A stretch of 64,000 bases of DNA from an archaeon (GCA_021786575.1 JAJYMY010000001.1:1-64000), one strand, 5' to 3'. Shown: positions 8,892-17,415, counted from the stretch's first letter. A program made the numbers and translations. The notes: generated by a model not told the origin, from the letters alone.

Positions 8892-9392
8892 CTACTTCGC
8901 CCTTGACCTCAGTATTGAAGGCAGCCTGGGAGGCACGCCTTTGATGGGAGGTCCGATTCGAGCGAGCAGGTTGATGACCGTGCGCAATTCCTGATCTGTA
9001 AGTGATTCCATTTGGCTGTTGAAAAGCGTACGGCACGATTCCTGCCATCTCTTCACTAGGTCTCGCCCCCTCGGAGTTATCTGGAGATTAACTATACGGC
9101 GATCTTCGGGCGCGTTATGGCTTCTCTTGATGAGCCCGGCCTTCTCCAAGTGGTTGAGGGTCCCAGTGACAGTTCCAGGAGTCACCTCCAGGCTCCGGGC
9201 GACTGCTGTGGGAGTAATGTTTCCTCCTTCTGAGCTAAGGACGACAAGGAGGCTGATCTGTGCTGATGTGACGCCCGCTTCCACTGTGTTGTCAGCGATG
9301 GCGGTGAAGATCGGCCAAGCCGCTCCCAGAAGTGCGGCCCAGGTTTCAAATGTGAGATCACTCCTCGCACGGTTCTGTCTGCTTGAAGCCAA
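8892..9392 (-). CDS. MarR-family transcriptional regulator
   Basis: 166 residues with the MarR winged-helix layout: QISLLVVLSSEGGNITPTAVARSLEV (helices 2-3), VTPGTVTGTLNHLEKAGLIKR (recognition helix), then the wing APEDRRIVNLQITPRG. Helices at both ends would form the dimer interface. MarR proteins usually repress adjacent genes and release DNA on binding a small ligand. It is divergent from a VOC-fold gene 122 bases away, its most likely target. The start is TTG at 9392; no ATG or GTG occurs in frame before an upstream stop. Confidence 0.85.
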   Translation of the reverse strand: MASSRQNRARSDLTFETWAALLGAAWPIFTAIADNTVEAGVTSAQISLLVVLSSEGGNITPTAVARSLEVTPGTVTGTLNHLEKAGLIKRSHNAPEDRRIVNLQITPRGRDLVKRWQESCRTLFNSQMESLTDQELRTVINLLARIGPPIKGVPPRLPSILRSRAK

Positions 9393-9439
9393 TCGCTTGT
9401 TCTCGTTCCCTGAGTGTCATCATGCTTTAAGAAGGCGTG

Positions 9440-9463
9440 ATATTTGGTGACCATAATATTTGG
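9440..9463. promoter_or_regulatory. Candidate MarR operator between divergent genes
   Basis: Two direct copies of ATATTTGG start 16 bases apart (9440 and 9456), in the gap between marR and the VOC gene. A TATA-like AGTTTTAAAATC follows at about 9473-9484, about 30 bases before the VOC start. Placement fits an operator, but the binding protein is inferred. Confidence 0.35.
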
Positions 9464-9514
9464 CATCAGAAAGAGTTTTAAAATCATGCGCGGGAGCAAG
9501 AATTACGTGAAACA

Positions 9515-9943
9515 TTGCTAAAGACCACACCATTCCTCCTGTTCGACGGAAACTGCGCGGAAGCAATGACATTCTACCAAGAGTGCTTTGGAGGTGAACT
9601 GAGACTGACAAAACTTGCCGACACGCCGATGAAAAACACGATTCCCCCTGAGAAGCACTACAGAATCATCAATGCATATCTCAAGAGCGGGCTCGTCGAG
9701 ATATCAGCCACCGACTGGATGGCGGCCCCTCAGTACGAGCCATTGCTAGGAGAGATGTATGCGGTGTTTGTCACCGGCAAGTACGACGAGGTGAAAGAAG
9801 TATTTGATAAGCTCGCAGTGGGAGCGGAAAAAGACAGGTTCCAGGAAATTCACGAGATGCCGTTCGGGATGTACGGACAGATGTACGACAAATTCCACAG
9901 GCTTTGGATATTTGTGGCGGACGAGAAGGGTCCTTCCCCCTGA
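9515..9943 (+). CDS. VOC superfamily protein, PhnB/glyoxalase-like
   Basis: 142 residues resembling PhnB-like vicinal-oxygen-chelate proteins: TPFLLFDGNCAEAMTFYQECFGG at the N-terminus and the C-terminal pattern PFGMYGQMYDKFHRLWIF. In this subfamily the metal ligands are often degenerate, and many members have no known substrate. The MarR regulator next door suggests a detoxification or resistance role, but that is inference. The start is TTG at 9515, placed just after a TATA-like element. Confidence 0.8.
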   Translation: MLKTTPFLLFDGNCAEAMTFYQECFGGELRLTKLADTPMKNTIPPEKHYRIINAYLKSGLVEISATDWMAAPQYEPLLGEMYAVFVTGKYDEVKEVFDKLAVGAEKDRFQEIHEMPFGMYGQMYDKFHRLWIFVADEKGPSP

Positions 9944-10138
9944 CAGACTGAGCCCAGTCAATACGCTTCTAAGGATCCGGAGCAGATCCAGTGTCTGGGA
10001 GCTTCTTCCCTTGTATGCCTTGGGGGTTGGGCAAAGCAGCGTACGGTTCGCACGAATAAGTGCATATCAGGGCAGATGAAGGCAACTAAGGTTGGAACAG
10101 TCTCTTTTTACCAAACGAAGTTCATTACGTGCTTGAAT

Positions 10139-10150
10139 TGCCCCGGCCGG
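10139..10150 (+). other. Putative attachment site (left end of integrated element)
   Basis: TGCCCCGGCCGG here is identical, and in the same orientation, to 23929-23940, which is the 3' end of tRNA-Glu. It lies 15 bases before the integrase start. A partial copy of a tRNA 3' end beside a tyrosine-integrase gene is the classic mark of archaeal site-specific integration. The repeat is short, so erosion or chance is possible. Confidence 0.55.
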
Positions 10151-10165
10151 ATGTAGCCTGGAGCG

Positions 10166-11527
10166 ATGGCCAAGCCCAGGCTCGAAAGGTACCCTTCGTT
10201 AAAAGCCGCCGGCCCCCTCTACTGCATGACCCCGGACGACATCCACGACTATCCTTACCAGCTGAGGAACGCGGAGAGCAGGCTGGAGCGCGACGCCAAA
10301 GTCCGCCCGCGGGACAAGAAGCTGATACAGGCGTTCATGAGGCAGGTGAAGGCCCAGGGGGTCTCAGTCGGGCGCCAGGCCAAGTACGTCAACACCCTGA
10401 CGACCGTCGCCCACCACATGAGGGTCCCCTTCCGCAGGGCGAAGAGGAGGGACATCGAGGACCTGATGACCCGGCTGGCGGACCACGAGTTCACGAAGAG
10501 GAACTGGGACGGGACCGAGAACAGGCGCCACTACTCCGCCGAGACCATGGCAGACTTCAAGATCATGGTCAAGCGGTTCATGAAGTTCGTCAGGTATGGC
10601 GACACCGACAAGGACACCCCCTACCCCGAGGAGGTGAGGTGGCTCAGGAAGACCATCAAGGCGAGCGAGAGGCAGGAGCCGCTCTTCTTCACGGACGGGG
10701 AGGTCCACGCGCTGATCAAGGCTGCTTGCACGACGAGGGACAAGGCGCTGATCTCTGTAGCGGCTGAACTCGGGGTGCGGGTCAGCGAACTGCTCCTCCT
10801 CAAGGTGGGGGACGTCCAGTTCGACGACGCCGGGGCCCTGGTGCATATTCGCAGGGGGAAGACCGGGGCCAGGACGCTGAGGCTCATCGCCTCCGTCGAC
10901 CATCTCGCGCGGTACCTCGAGACGCACCGGTTCCGGGGCGACCCTAACGCCCCTCTCTGGCTGACCCTGAGCCTGAACCACCTCGACGAGTCCCTTGGGT
11001 GGAAGGCGTGCGCCGCGATGCTCAAGGACGTCGCGAGGAAGGCGGCCATCCAGAAGCCGAGGGTCCACATGTACATGTTCAGGCACGGGTCGGCGACGAG
11101 GAACCCGAAGTTCCTGACCGACTCCGAGCTCAGGCTGATGTATGGGTGGTCGATGAGCTCCAGGACCCCGGCGACCTACATCCACCTTTCTGGCGGAGAC
11201 CTGGACAGGAAGTACCAGGCGGTCTACTCCGGGAAGCCGGTGGAGCCGCCGAAGCCGGAGTTCGCCCCGGTCATCTGCCCGAGGTGCAAGGAGAAGGCGT
11301 CGCCGGGGATGGCGTACTGCCCGAAGTGCGCTACGCCGTTGGACCGGTCTGAGAGGGCGAAGATGGCCATTCAGGAGGAGAGCACCAGGAGGGAGGTATC
11401 TGAGCTCAGGGGACTGCTTGAGAAGTACCTTCACGATCCTGCCGCCAGGAACGGTTCGGCGCCGGATGCTCCGGCCCCCGAGAGCCCCGAAGGGAAGAAG
11501 GAACCCGACGAGAGAGGACCACGTTGA
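10166..11527 (+). CDS. Tyrosine recombinase/integrase with C-terminal zinc ribbon
   Basis: 453 residues. A SAM-like N-terminal core-binding region (about 45-150) is followed by the catalytic domain. Catalytic residues: Arg205 in GVRVSELLLLKVGD, Lys232 in RRGKTGARTLR, Arg306 in MYMFRHGSAT, Trp328 in GWSMSS at the His/Trp position, and nucleophile Tyr338 in TPATYIHLSG. The first residue of the HxxR box is Tyr303 instead of His. A zinc ribbon follows (Cys371, Cys374, Cys385, Cys388), then a short helix and a proline-rich tail. Such enzymes integrate and excise elements at tRNA genes. It sits beside the left attachment-like repeat. Its TGA stop overlaps the TTG start of a J-protein gene. Confidence 0.9.
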   Translation: MAKPRLERYPSLKAAGPLYCMTPDDIHDYPYQLRNAESRLERDAKVRPRDKKLIQAFMRQVKAQGVSVGRQAKYVNTLTTVAHHMRVPFRRAKRRDIEDLMTRLADHEFTKRNWDGTENRRHYSAETMADFKIMVKRFMKFVRYGDTDKDTPYPEEVRWLRKTIKASERQEPLFFTDGEVHALIKAACTTRDKALISVAAELGVRVSELLLLKVGDVQFDDAGALVHIRRGKTGARTLRLIASVDHLARYLETHRFRGDPNAPLWLTLSLNHLDESLGWKACAAMLKDVARKAAIQKPRVHMYMFRHGSATRNPKFLTDSELRLMYGWSMSSRTPATYIHLSGGDLDRKYQAVYSGKPVEPPKPEFAPVICPRCKEKASPGMAYCPKCATPLDRSERAKMAIQEESTRREVSELRGLLEKYLHDPAARNGSAPDAPAPESPEGKKEPDERGPR

Positions 11528-11984
11528 CGAGCTTCTACGAGGTCCTTGGGGTGCCCAGGACTGCTTCAAGAGACCAGATCAACGACGCATTCAGGGAGAT
11601 CGCACTCCATACCATCCAGACAGGAACAAAGACGAGGACGCGAGCAGGAGGTTCGCAGGGACGAGCGAGGCATACGCCGTCCTGTCCGACCCGCAGAGAA
11701 GACGCCTGTATGACGTCCTGGGCCCGGACAAGTACGACGACCCGCTGGAGGTCCTCTTCTACAGGCTGAACCAGGAGGCGGGGAGGCGAGAAGAGGAGAG
11801 GGAGTACAGCGCCCGCGCCTCGGCGATGCAGTACGACGCCGCCTATTCTACGGGCATCCTCGTCTTCTTCCTCCTCGTGCTCGACTTTTTCATCCCTTCG
11901 TGGGTCTTGGGCCCATGGTTCTATGTGTTCAACGCCTTCCTCATACTCGCGATAGCGGTCGGCGTTCGCGATTCCTTCAGATGA
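11524..11984 (+). pseudogene. Frameshifted membrane-anchored J-domain protein
   Basis: The first frame begins at TTG 11524 and encodes a J-domain start, SFYEVLGVPRTASRDQINDAF. One base is missing at about 11608. The next frame supplies the HPD tripeptide region YHPDRNKDEDASRRF and then [17 protein letters not shown]. After about 50 further residues two hydrophobic segments follow (TGILVFFLLVLDFFIPSWVL and WFYVFNAFLILAIAVGV), so the intact protein would be about 153 residues with the J-domain in the cytoplasm. J-domains stimulate Hsp70 ATPase. No slippery sequence is evident, so this is a mutation or an assembly error. The gene overlaps the integrase stop and was probably co-transcribed. Confidence 0.72.
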
Positions 11985-12040
11985 GTTGACGACCGCATTC
12001 CGAATAGTTTCGCTCTGGCGTCCCCAGCTATGGGCGGTCC

Positions 12041-12412
12041 TTGGAATCATATTCATCAGATTCTCTTGGGGCGGCCCTCCGGTTGCGTGATTACAGCAGA
12101 TTCAGGATAACCGTCCGGGGCGAGCTGAGATTCGCCTCGTTCTTTCAGAACCTCCGGGACAAGGAGCTCAAGAAGAGGCTCGACGACGTGTTGAACGTGC
12201 TGAAGGAGCATCCAGACGCAGGGGACCTCGTGGAGAGGTCGCTGTGGCCAGAGGAGTACCAGAAGATGGAGCTCAGCAACCTCTTCAGGATAGAGGTGGG
12301 CAGGAGCCAGCGTATCTCCTACACCATCCGGATTGAAGGGGACAGCCTGGACATCGATGTGATCGAGTTCTTCAGGACCCACAAGGACTACGAGAAGAGA
12401 TTCCACTACTAG
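12041..12412 (+). CDS. RelE/ParE-superfamily-like small protein
   Basis: 123 residues from a TTG start; a later TTG at 12086 is also possible. The predicted strand/helix order and the closing IEFFRTHKDYEKRFHY, together with FRIEVGRSQRISYTI, resemble RelE/ParE-fold ribonuclease toxins. No antitoxin gene is adjacent in the usual arrangement. It converges on a small winged-helix gene, with the two stop codons sharing the CTAG at 12409-12412. Assignment is by fold-like pattern only. Confidence 0.5.
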   Translation: MESYSSDSLGAALRLRDYSRFRITVRGELRFASFFQNLRDKELKKRLDDVLNVLKEHPDAGDLVERSLWPEEYQKMELSNLFRIEVGRSQRISYTIRIEGDSLDIDVIEFFRTHKDYEKRFHY

Positions 12413-12669
12413 CGAAGCTTGACGCTCCGGTCGAAGAGCTCCCTGAGCTTGGGGTTGTCTGTCGCCACCCAGACGATCCTGTTGTCCTTGCCGTAGATGA
12501 TCTTGTTGGATGCTTCGAGGTAGTCCAGAATCTGCTTGAACGTCTGGTACTCCATCCCCTTCGGCAGCGAACGCCAGAGTTGCATCCTGGTCGGATACTC
12601 CGCCTTCTTGATTGTGTCTACTATCTGTTTCTCCACCATCAGCATCGTGCCCAGCTTGGGTGAGTGCAT
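12409..12669 (-). CDS. Small winged-helix DNA-binding protein
   Basis: 86 residues. EKQIVDTIKKAEYPTRMQLWRSLPKG followed by YQTFKQILDYLEASNKIIYGKDNRIVWVA reads as a helix-turn-helix with a beta wing. I chose the ATG at 12669 rather than the upstream ATG at 12708 because the latter lies inside a TATA box (12707-12713). A start near 12669 leaves a leader of roughly 16 bases. It probably regulates genes of the integrated element. The target is unknown. Confidence 0.65.
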   Translation of the reverse strand: MHSPKLGTMLMVEKQIVDTIKKAEYPTRMQLWRSLPKGMEYQTFKQILDYLEASNKIIYGKDNRIVWVATDNPKLRELFDRSVKLR

Positions 12670-12706
12670 CGAATCCGCCCTCGTATGCTCTTGCACACCA
12701 AGAGTC

Positions 12707-12713
12707 ATATAAA
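12707..12713 (-). promoter_or_regulatory. TATA box of the small winged-helix gene
   Basis: The minus strand reads CTTTATATG. Transcription would start about 25 bases downstream (near 12685), just before the ATG at 12669. Confidence 0.5.
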
Positions 12714-12756
12714 GTTATGTAATCCTGCCGTGGAGGGCCCGTCCGGGGTGGAGCGG

Positions 12757-12876
12757 TCAGGCGCCTTGCGCGCCGCGGTTCTCCAGTCTGGAGAGAAGCT
12801 CTAAGATCCTATCGAGGTCAGACCTCTTGACAGAGACGAATTCCTCTGCCGGGGCGGACTGCCTGGTCTAGCTCAT
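12757..12876 (-). pseudogene. Short coiled-coil ORF interrupted by an in-frame TAG
   Basis: Reading from ATG 12876: Met-Ser, then TAG (12868-12870), then an open frame with clear protein character, EEFVSVKRSDLDRILELLSR and LENRGAQGA, to a TGA at 12757-12759. A TATA-like GTTAAATAC lies about 25 bases upstream, so the promoter looks intact. No ATG, GTG or TTG follows the TAG. Either the gene is dead at its third codon or translation starts unusually. The function of the 39-codon product is unknown. Confidence 0.4.
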
Positions 12877-13063
12877 GTGCAAGTGGAGCCCGACTGTATT
12901 TAACGAGAAAAGACTCGGGATGGAAGCGCGGGCCTGTCCCTCGTCATCACACTACATGTACATAGTGTCCAACAGCGGGACAAGCTAACCATGTGTGGAG
13001 AAGCATAATCGCTCCTGATGCTAATTCATTCCCCAAATAGCAACCAAGTTCTTCTCAAACTCC

Positions 13064-13315
13064 ATGAGCAATTCGAGCATCCCATCGAACGAAAGGGTCG
13101 CGGTTTTCCTGCATAATGGGACGATAATAGAAGGGTTTGTACTTGAAAGAACCGAGAGACATGTGAGGCCCAGAGACGCCTTCGAGATCCTTGAAGAGAA
13201 GGTCACCGGCCCTCTTGGCGAAGTCTACGGGAGAGGGCTATCGAGGGGAAGGGTCAAGATACCGTTCACCAGTATCTCACATTGGTTGACCCTCACCGAC
13301 GTCGGGTTGAACTAG
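13064..13315 (+). CDS. Small protein with Sm-like beta-barrel pattern
   Basis: 83 residues. RVAVFLHNGTIIEGFVLERTER resembles the Sm1 motif (strand, Asn-Gly-Thr turn, Gly-x-Val strand). KIPFTSISHW near the end could be the closing strand. It is not a canonical archaeal LSm protein and the middle region is unusual. It lies alone in the element with no operon partner. Function unknown. Confidence 0.4.
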   Translation: MSNSSIPSNERVAVFLHNGTIIEGFVLERTERHVRPRDAFEILEEKVTGPLGEVYGRGLSRGRVKIPFTSISHWLTLTDVGLN

Positions 13316-13380
13316 TCATCTGCTGAAAACGTGGGAAGAACCGAAGACTTATCGCCGCCTTCTTTCCATTCTCAGATTTG

Positions 13381-13566
13381 ATGATTTGCCAAGCAATTGA
13401 GGTGGTCGGGGGTTTAGTCACTCTGATGTTGTGCGTGGGCATCGCTTCAATATTTGGAGCAGGGTTACTCTCGTCCATTTTGTCGGTCAACGGGTCGTTA
13501 GGTTTAGGCATGTTGGCTTTCGTGAGCATCTACGCTGTGGCGAGAATCCGCAACCTAGGTCGGTAG
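13381..13566 (+). CDS. Small two-helix membrane protein
   Basis: 61 residues with two hydrophobic segments (IEVVGGLVTLMLCVGIASIFGAG and LGLGMLAFVSIYAVA) and a basic end, RIRNLGR. No family recognised. Composition suits a real membrane peptide, but short hydrophobic frames can arise by chance. Confidence 0.4.
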   Translation: MICQAIEVVGGLVTLMLCVGIASIFGAGLLSSILSVNGSLGLGMLAFVSIYAVARIRNLGR

Positions 13567-13780
13567 CATCGCTCTAGGGTTGTGCCTGAGGATAGCCGGG
13601 GCGCCTAACGCCGCGCTTAGGGTTCACAATGCCTCTGCCGGGATTAACGACGACGGGGTCAAAATCCCTTCAGCAGACGAGTCATCTTGCGGGCGGCTCA
13701 TTGGATTTTCAGCTAGGCCGGGAAGTCTGGTCCGCATGCTGGATTCAAAGCAAAGAAGAAACTCTCGTCATTGCACTCAG

Positions 13781-15631
13781 TCAAGCCACGAAGATGGCGT
13801 CCATGTAAATGTCGCCACTGTATCCTCCATTGTAGGATACCGTTACCTTGACGTATTGGATATTGCTCACTGACGCTATGGTTATCCAGGTAGGGGTATT
13901 TCCTGATGAAGGGTTCCATGTGTTGGTATACACCGTTGTCCAGGAGCTGCCCGTACTCGATACCTGGACAGTGACGTAGCTGTAGTACGCGCCGCCACCA
14001 TTGTTGTAGGAGTATCCGTCAATCACCAATTCCCCGCTATACAGAGTGCCGAAGTTTCCTTCTACCCAGGCGGAGTCACCTGAGTTGGGCGCGTGCAGGT
14101 TTGTGTAAGCGGAGTCAGGTATTCCCACGATGTCGGTAGGATTGGTCACAGTTCCCCCTCCTGTGGTCCCATAGCCACCGGTAGGCTGGCTCTGAACATA
14201 TGAGCCGACAAAGATACTTATCGCGTCGACGTAGATCTTAGCTGACAACCCGCTATTGTCAGAAACGGTAATCTTGACGTATTCTATTCCTGTAACGCTC
14301 GCAATGGGGATATAAGTGGGCGTATTACCTGAGGACGGGTCCCAGGTAGCTGAATAAACGGTGGTCCAAGAACTGCCGGTGGCAGATACGGCAACTTGGA
14401 CGTAACTGTAGTACGCTCCTCCTCCGTTGTTGTACGAGTACCCGTAAATCGCTATGGTGCCATTGTATTTTGCTCCGAAAGATCCTTCATCATATGCGCT
14501 GTCTCCTGAATTGGGAGCTGCCAGTACCGCATAATTGCCATCAGGCTCGCCCACTATGTAGCTTGGATTTGTAACGGAGCCCCCGGAAGCGCCTGAAGTG
14601 ACGTAAGAGGTAACAAATGACCCCGCTAGGTAGGTCTGGTCATAGCTTGTACCGCTCCCTGAGAGATTCGTGTACTGTGCGTTCGAGTATTCAGCTGTGA
14701 CCACGATAATGCAACTACTTGACCCGCAGTTGAACATATGTACGCCCGTGTAGTCCATGTCTCCTGCTCCAGAGTACATGTTGCCGTAGGTGTAAGCTAA
14801 GGGACCAGATTCGGCTCCGGCCCAGACGCTCTGGGCGTAGACATCGGTCATGCTTATGCACGGTGCGGTGCATCCGAAGACGTTCGAGGAGGTCCATGTC
14901 ATCTTGAGTACGCCGTTCAGTTCAAACTCGATTGTGTTAAAGTCGCTACTCGTCGTGGTAACTAACCACTCGAAACTATCCCCGGGCGCGGTAAGGCTGC
15001 TACATGAAAAGGAATACTTGCTCGTTGATGGGCTTCCTGTGGAACTTTGAGCGTGCGCGTAGCAAGAATTGCTGACCGTGTCAAATTCGATTACCGCTTG
15101 AATCATAAAATTGGAATCTTTGGGAAATACGATATTCCACTGATACGAGAATTGACCATCGTTGGGTGTGCAAGCAGGGTTTGCGCACGAACTGCCTGCG
15201 AGGTCATTGTATGCAGTATTCGTCAAGTCAACATAGACAGTCGTTGTCGATCCCGTGAAGTTGACTAGGACGTTGGGATCATTGGGATCGGCTTTTGACC
15301 AGTGCTTCCATGTCGCTCCAGCGGGGACTGGCACTGGAGGGCTGGGTTGAACGGCATAAGCAGGAGATGTGCCGTTGTTCTTGCTGGTTCCTCCAGTCGC
15401 AGTTGTGGAGTTGGAGCCACTAGGTGCGCCCCCATGGCTAGTCCCATTATCGGAGTGCGAAACGACGGTGGAAGACTGTAGCGAATACATCGAGCTTGGT
15501 TGTGTCACGTTCGGAGTGGGCTGCGCCGAAACGAAGGGAACGCTAGCCAAGGGCGCGAACAGGAGCAGTGATATCGCCAAAATATTGAAACCCAGACCAA
15601 ATGTGACCTTGGTCTGCGGATATCTTTCCAT
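13781..15631 (-). CDS. Secreted protein with two tandem discoidin-like domains
   Basis: 616 residues. I chose the ATG at 15631 because it has a strong GGAGGAG site 5 bases upstream, and the sequence then opens with a signal peptide (FNILAISLLLFAPLASVPFVSA). A Ser/Thr/Asn-rich linker, a central beta-rich domain (about 110-340), then two 123-residue repeats (about 352-474 and 494-616) follow. Each repeat contains GYSYNNGGGAYYSYV, SSWTTVY, PSSGNTPT and a final strand ending in DAI, a jelly-roll pattern like discoidin/F5-8C carbohydrate-binding domains. It is probably exported and binds glycans or surfaces. Base composition is more AT-rich than core genes, as expected in the integrated element. 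No C-terminal anchor is present. Confidence 0.75.
   Translation of the reverse strand: MERYPQTKVTFGLGFNILAISLLLFAPLASVPFVSAQPTPNVTQPSSMYSLQSSTVVSHSDNGTSHGGAPSGSNSTTATGGTSKNNGTSPAYAVQPSPPVPVPAGATWKHWSKADPNDPNVLVNFTGSTTTVYVDLTNTAYNDLAGSSCANPACTPNDGQFSYQWNIVFPKDSNFMIQAVIEFDTVSNSCYAHAQSSTGSPSTSKYSFSCSSLTAPGDSFEWLVTTTSSDFNTIEFELNGVLKMTWTSSNVFGCTAPCISMTDVYAQSVWAGAESGPLAYTYGNMYSGAGDMDYTGVHMFNCGSSSCIIVVTAEYSNAQYTNLSGSGTSYDQTYLAGSFVTSYVTSGASGGSVTNPSYIVGEPDGNYAVLAAPNSGDSAYDEGSFGAKYNGTIAIYGYSYNNGGGAYYSYVQVAVSATGSSWTTVYSATWDPSSGNTPTYIPIASVTGIEYVKITVSDNSGLSAKIYVDAISIFVGSYVQSQPTGGYGTTGGGTVTNPTDIVGIPDSAYTNLHAPNSGDSAWVEGNFGTLYSGELVIDGYSYNNGGGAYYSYVTVQVSSTGSSWTTVYTNTWNPSSGNTPTWITIASVSNIQYVKVTVSYNGGYSGDIYMDAIFVA
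13784..14152 (-). repeat. Discoidin-like coding repeat 2
   Basis: Encodes the second of two 123-residue repeats of the secreted protein. It shares GYSYNNGGGAYYSYV and the PSSGNTPT motif with the first repeat, 426 bases away. Confidence 0.8.
14210..14578 (-). repeat. Discoidin-like coding repeat 1
   Basis: Encodes the first 123-residue repeat of the secreted protein. The DNA has diverged more than the protein, so the duplication is not recent. Confidence 0.8.
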
Positions 15632-15847
15632 CGTACTCCTCCTGTGGAACATAATCAATGCATATTTTTTGCACTGGACTGAATATAAAATTGGAGCTTA
15701 CACTGTATTACTTTGTACGACCGTGGCTGAGCTGTGAAGGTCAAACGCTGCAAGCTGGAGATTGCCGTGAAGCCATGGTGCCAACGCCCGCACCTGAATC
15801 ATTAGCGTCGTCTCGGGCAGGAAGATCCTGATGTTCATTTCAACACC

Positions 15848-16576
15848 TTACTGCGTGGAGTTGGTTGCCCCCGTAATCTCTGTGAAGATGTATCCTGAAG
15901 GGTATGATGCAGAGCCGCCGCTCCCCCCTGAAATCATCGAGCAGAGTGCACTGTAAGTGTAGTCGGGCAAGCCATTCCCAACAAGGAGGACGAACTCCTC
16001 ATTACATTGAGTTTTCCCTGGCAGCAGCCAGCCCAAGTTGAGCCCGAACTTTCCACTTGTCCCTTGGTTGGGAGTGATGCTGAAGATGACGGCGGCTCCC
16101 TCGTTCTGGTTTTCTTGTCCGCCTATGGTTATGGTTGCCGCGGATGAAGTCATGGTGAAGTTGGACCTGGCGTTGAACACCGCGCTCGTCCCGTTAGGAT
16201 ATGTCTTCATACCAAGGATGCTGACCTCATTCAGCGGGTTCAACGTCAACGTCGACGTTTGGTTGTAGTAGTAGATTTGGACGCACAGGAGTGCTGGAGA
16301 CTGCGAATCAGCTTGAAGTTTGAAGGCAAACGGAGTGGATTCAACAGCTGTGGCACACAATCCCGTTCCCGAACTGGTTGACAGAGTCGAGGAGGGAAGA
16401 GACGAAGTTGTCGAAGAACTCGACTTGGAGGAGGCAAGTGAACTGGAGCTTGCAGGCGCGGTTCCAGACCGAGTAGAATAGGCTGCAATCGCGGTCGCCA
16501 GGACGATTACCGCTGCCACCGCCAAGACGTCAGCCACATGTTTCCGCGATATTCCTTGCCTGCTACTGGCGTTCAT
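15848..16576 (-). CDS. Membrane-anchored extracellular protein, unknown function
   Basis: 242 residues. A short basic N-terminus and one hydrophobic helix (VADVLAVAAVIVLATAIAAYS) are followed by a long Ser/Thr linker (about 40-70) and a beta-rich domain with several Asn-x-Ser/Thr sites. The pattern is a surface protein held by an uncleaved signal anchor. Its ATG overlaps the stop of the upstream gene (ATGA), so the two are translated together. No family recognised. Two cysteine pairs may form disulfides outside the cell. Confidence 0.6.
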   Translation of the reverse strand: MNASSRQGISRKHVADVLAVAAVIVLATAIAAYSTRSGTAPASSSSLASSKSSSSTTSSLPSSTLSTSSGTGLCATAVESTPFAFKLQADSQSPALLCVQIYYYNQTSTLTLNPLNEVSILGMKTYPNGTSAVFNARSNFTMTSSAATITIGGQENQNEGAAVIFSITPNQGTSGKFGLNLGWLLPGKTQCNEEFVLLVGNGLPDYTYSALCSMISGGSGGSASYPSGYIFTEITGATNSTQ

Positions 16577-17319
16577 GATGTCTCCACCTCAGATGCGAAT
16601 TGACTCAACGGAGTTCCTGACGCTTTCACTGGGAGCCACGCGTCAGCTTGTGTGTAGACATTGTCCAGTGAGAAGACGTTCCCTCCCCGCACCACGAATG
16701 TACCTTGTGGTCCACCCACCGAAATCAGCGGAGTGCCAAAGGCGCTGTAGTATTGCGCGAGGAACGACCCTGGATCGCCCAAGAAGAACACGTACTCGCT
16801 GCCAACGGTGAGAGACGGATAGCCCTCTAGGTTCATGGTGGTTCCGTTGTAAGTTCCGCCTATTTGGGACATGGATAGGATTGTCCCTGCGGATATGTTT
16901 GAGTTGGACTTTATCGAAGTCAGAATTGTGAGATTGTAGTATGTAACTGGTACGCCACGGACTCCGACTATTTTCGCGCCCGTTACGTTTGCCTCAACTA
17001 TGAGCTGCGACGCTGCGGTCAAATCTGCGAGAGTCTGATAGATCTGCCAGGGAGGGTTTATGGTGCAGTTCCCGTTACAAAGTGAAGGATCGATGGAGAA
17101 GGTAATTTGTGTATTTAGAGAAGTCTCTGTGGAAGCAGACTCCCCAGGCCCGGTCACAGTAGTTGTCGGAGTGCCCACATAGCTTGTTCCTGAGAGAGGA
17201 GCGAGATAGCCTGCAAAAGCGGCTAAGGCGAGCGCCCCAATTATCGCCACGGTCACGCCGGCAGTCACTTCCTTACGATATTCCGACAATTTTTTGTCGC
17301 TCGCCCCTAGGCTGGTCAA
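16573..17319 (-). CDS. Membrane-anchored extracellular protein, unknown function
   Basis: 248 residues with an N-terminal anchor helix (VTAGVTVAIIGALALAAFAGYLA) followed by a Thr/Ser-rich linker and a beta-rich exterior. It contains LTVGSEYVFFLGDP and a Cys pair (CNGNC near residue 80). The start is TTG. It shares an operon, by a 4-base overlap, with the similar anchored protein downstream. It is divergent from a gene encoding a winged-helix protein with membrane helices, which may sense or control this pair. Confidence 0.6.
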   Translation of the reverse strand: MTSLGASDKKLSEYRKEVTAGVTVAIIGALALAAFAGYLAPLSGTSYVGTPTTTVTGPGESASTETSLNTQITFSIDPSLCNGNCTINPPWQIYQTLADLTAASQLIVEANVTGAKIVGVRGVPVTYYNLTILTSIKSNSNISAGTILSMSQIGGTYNGTTMNLEGYPSLTVGSEYVFFLGDPGSFLAQYYSAFGTPLISVGGPQGTFVVRGGNVFSLDNVYTQADAWLPVKASGTPLSQFASEVETS

Positions 17320-17415
17320 TCCCCCGGTTAGTGCTACGCTTTAGGACGTGTCCGCGCGCAGGCATCCTAAACATTAGGACTATAGGGACTATTCACCTGG
17401 GTAGGAGGGGGACCT

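Noticed and set aside
10364-11569. A long minus-strand open frame over the integrase
   Set aside because: It is Pro/Arg-rich, has no motif and lies exactly opposite a gene with complete catalytic residues; a mirror of GC-rich codon bias.
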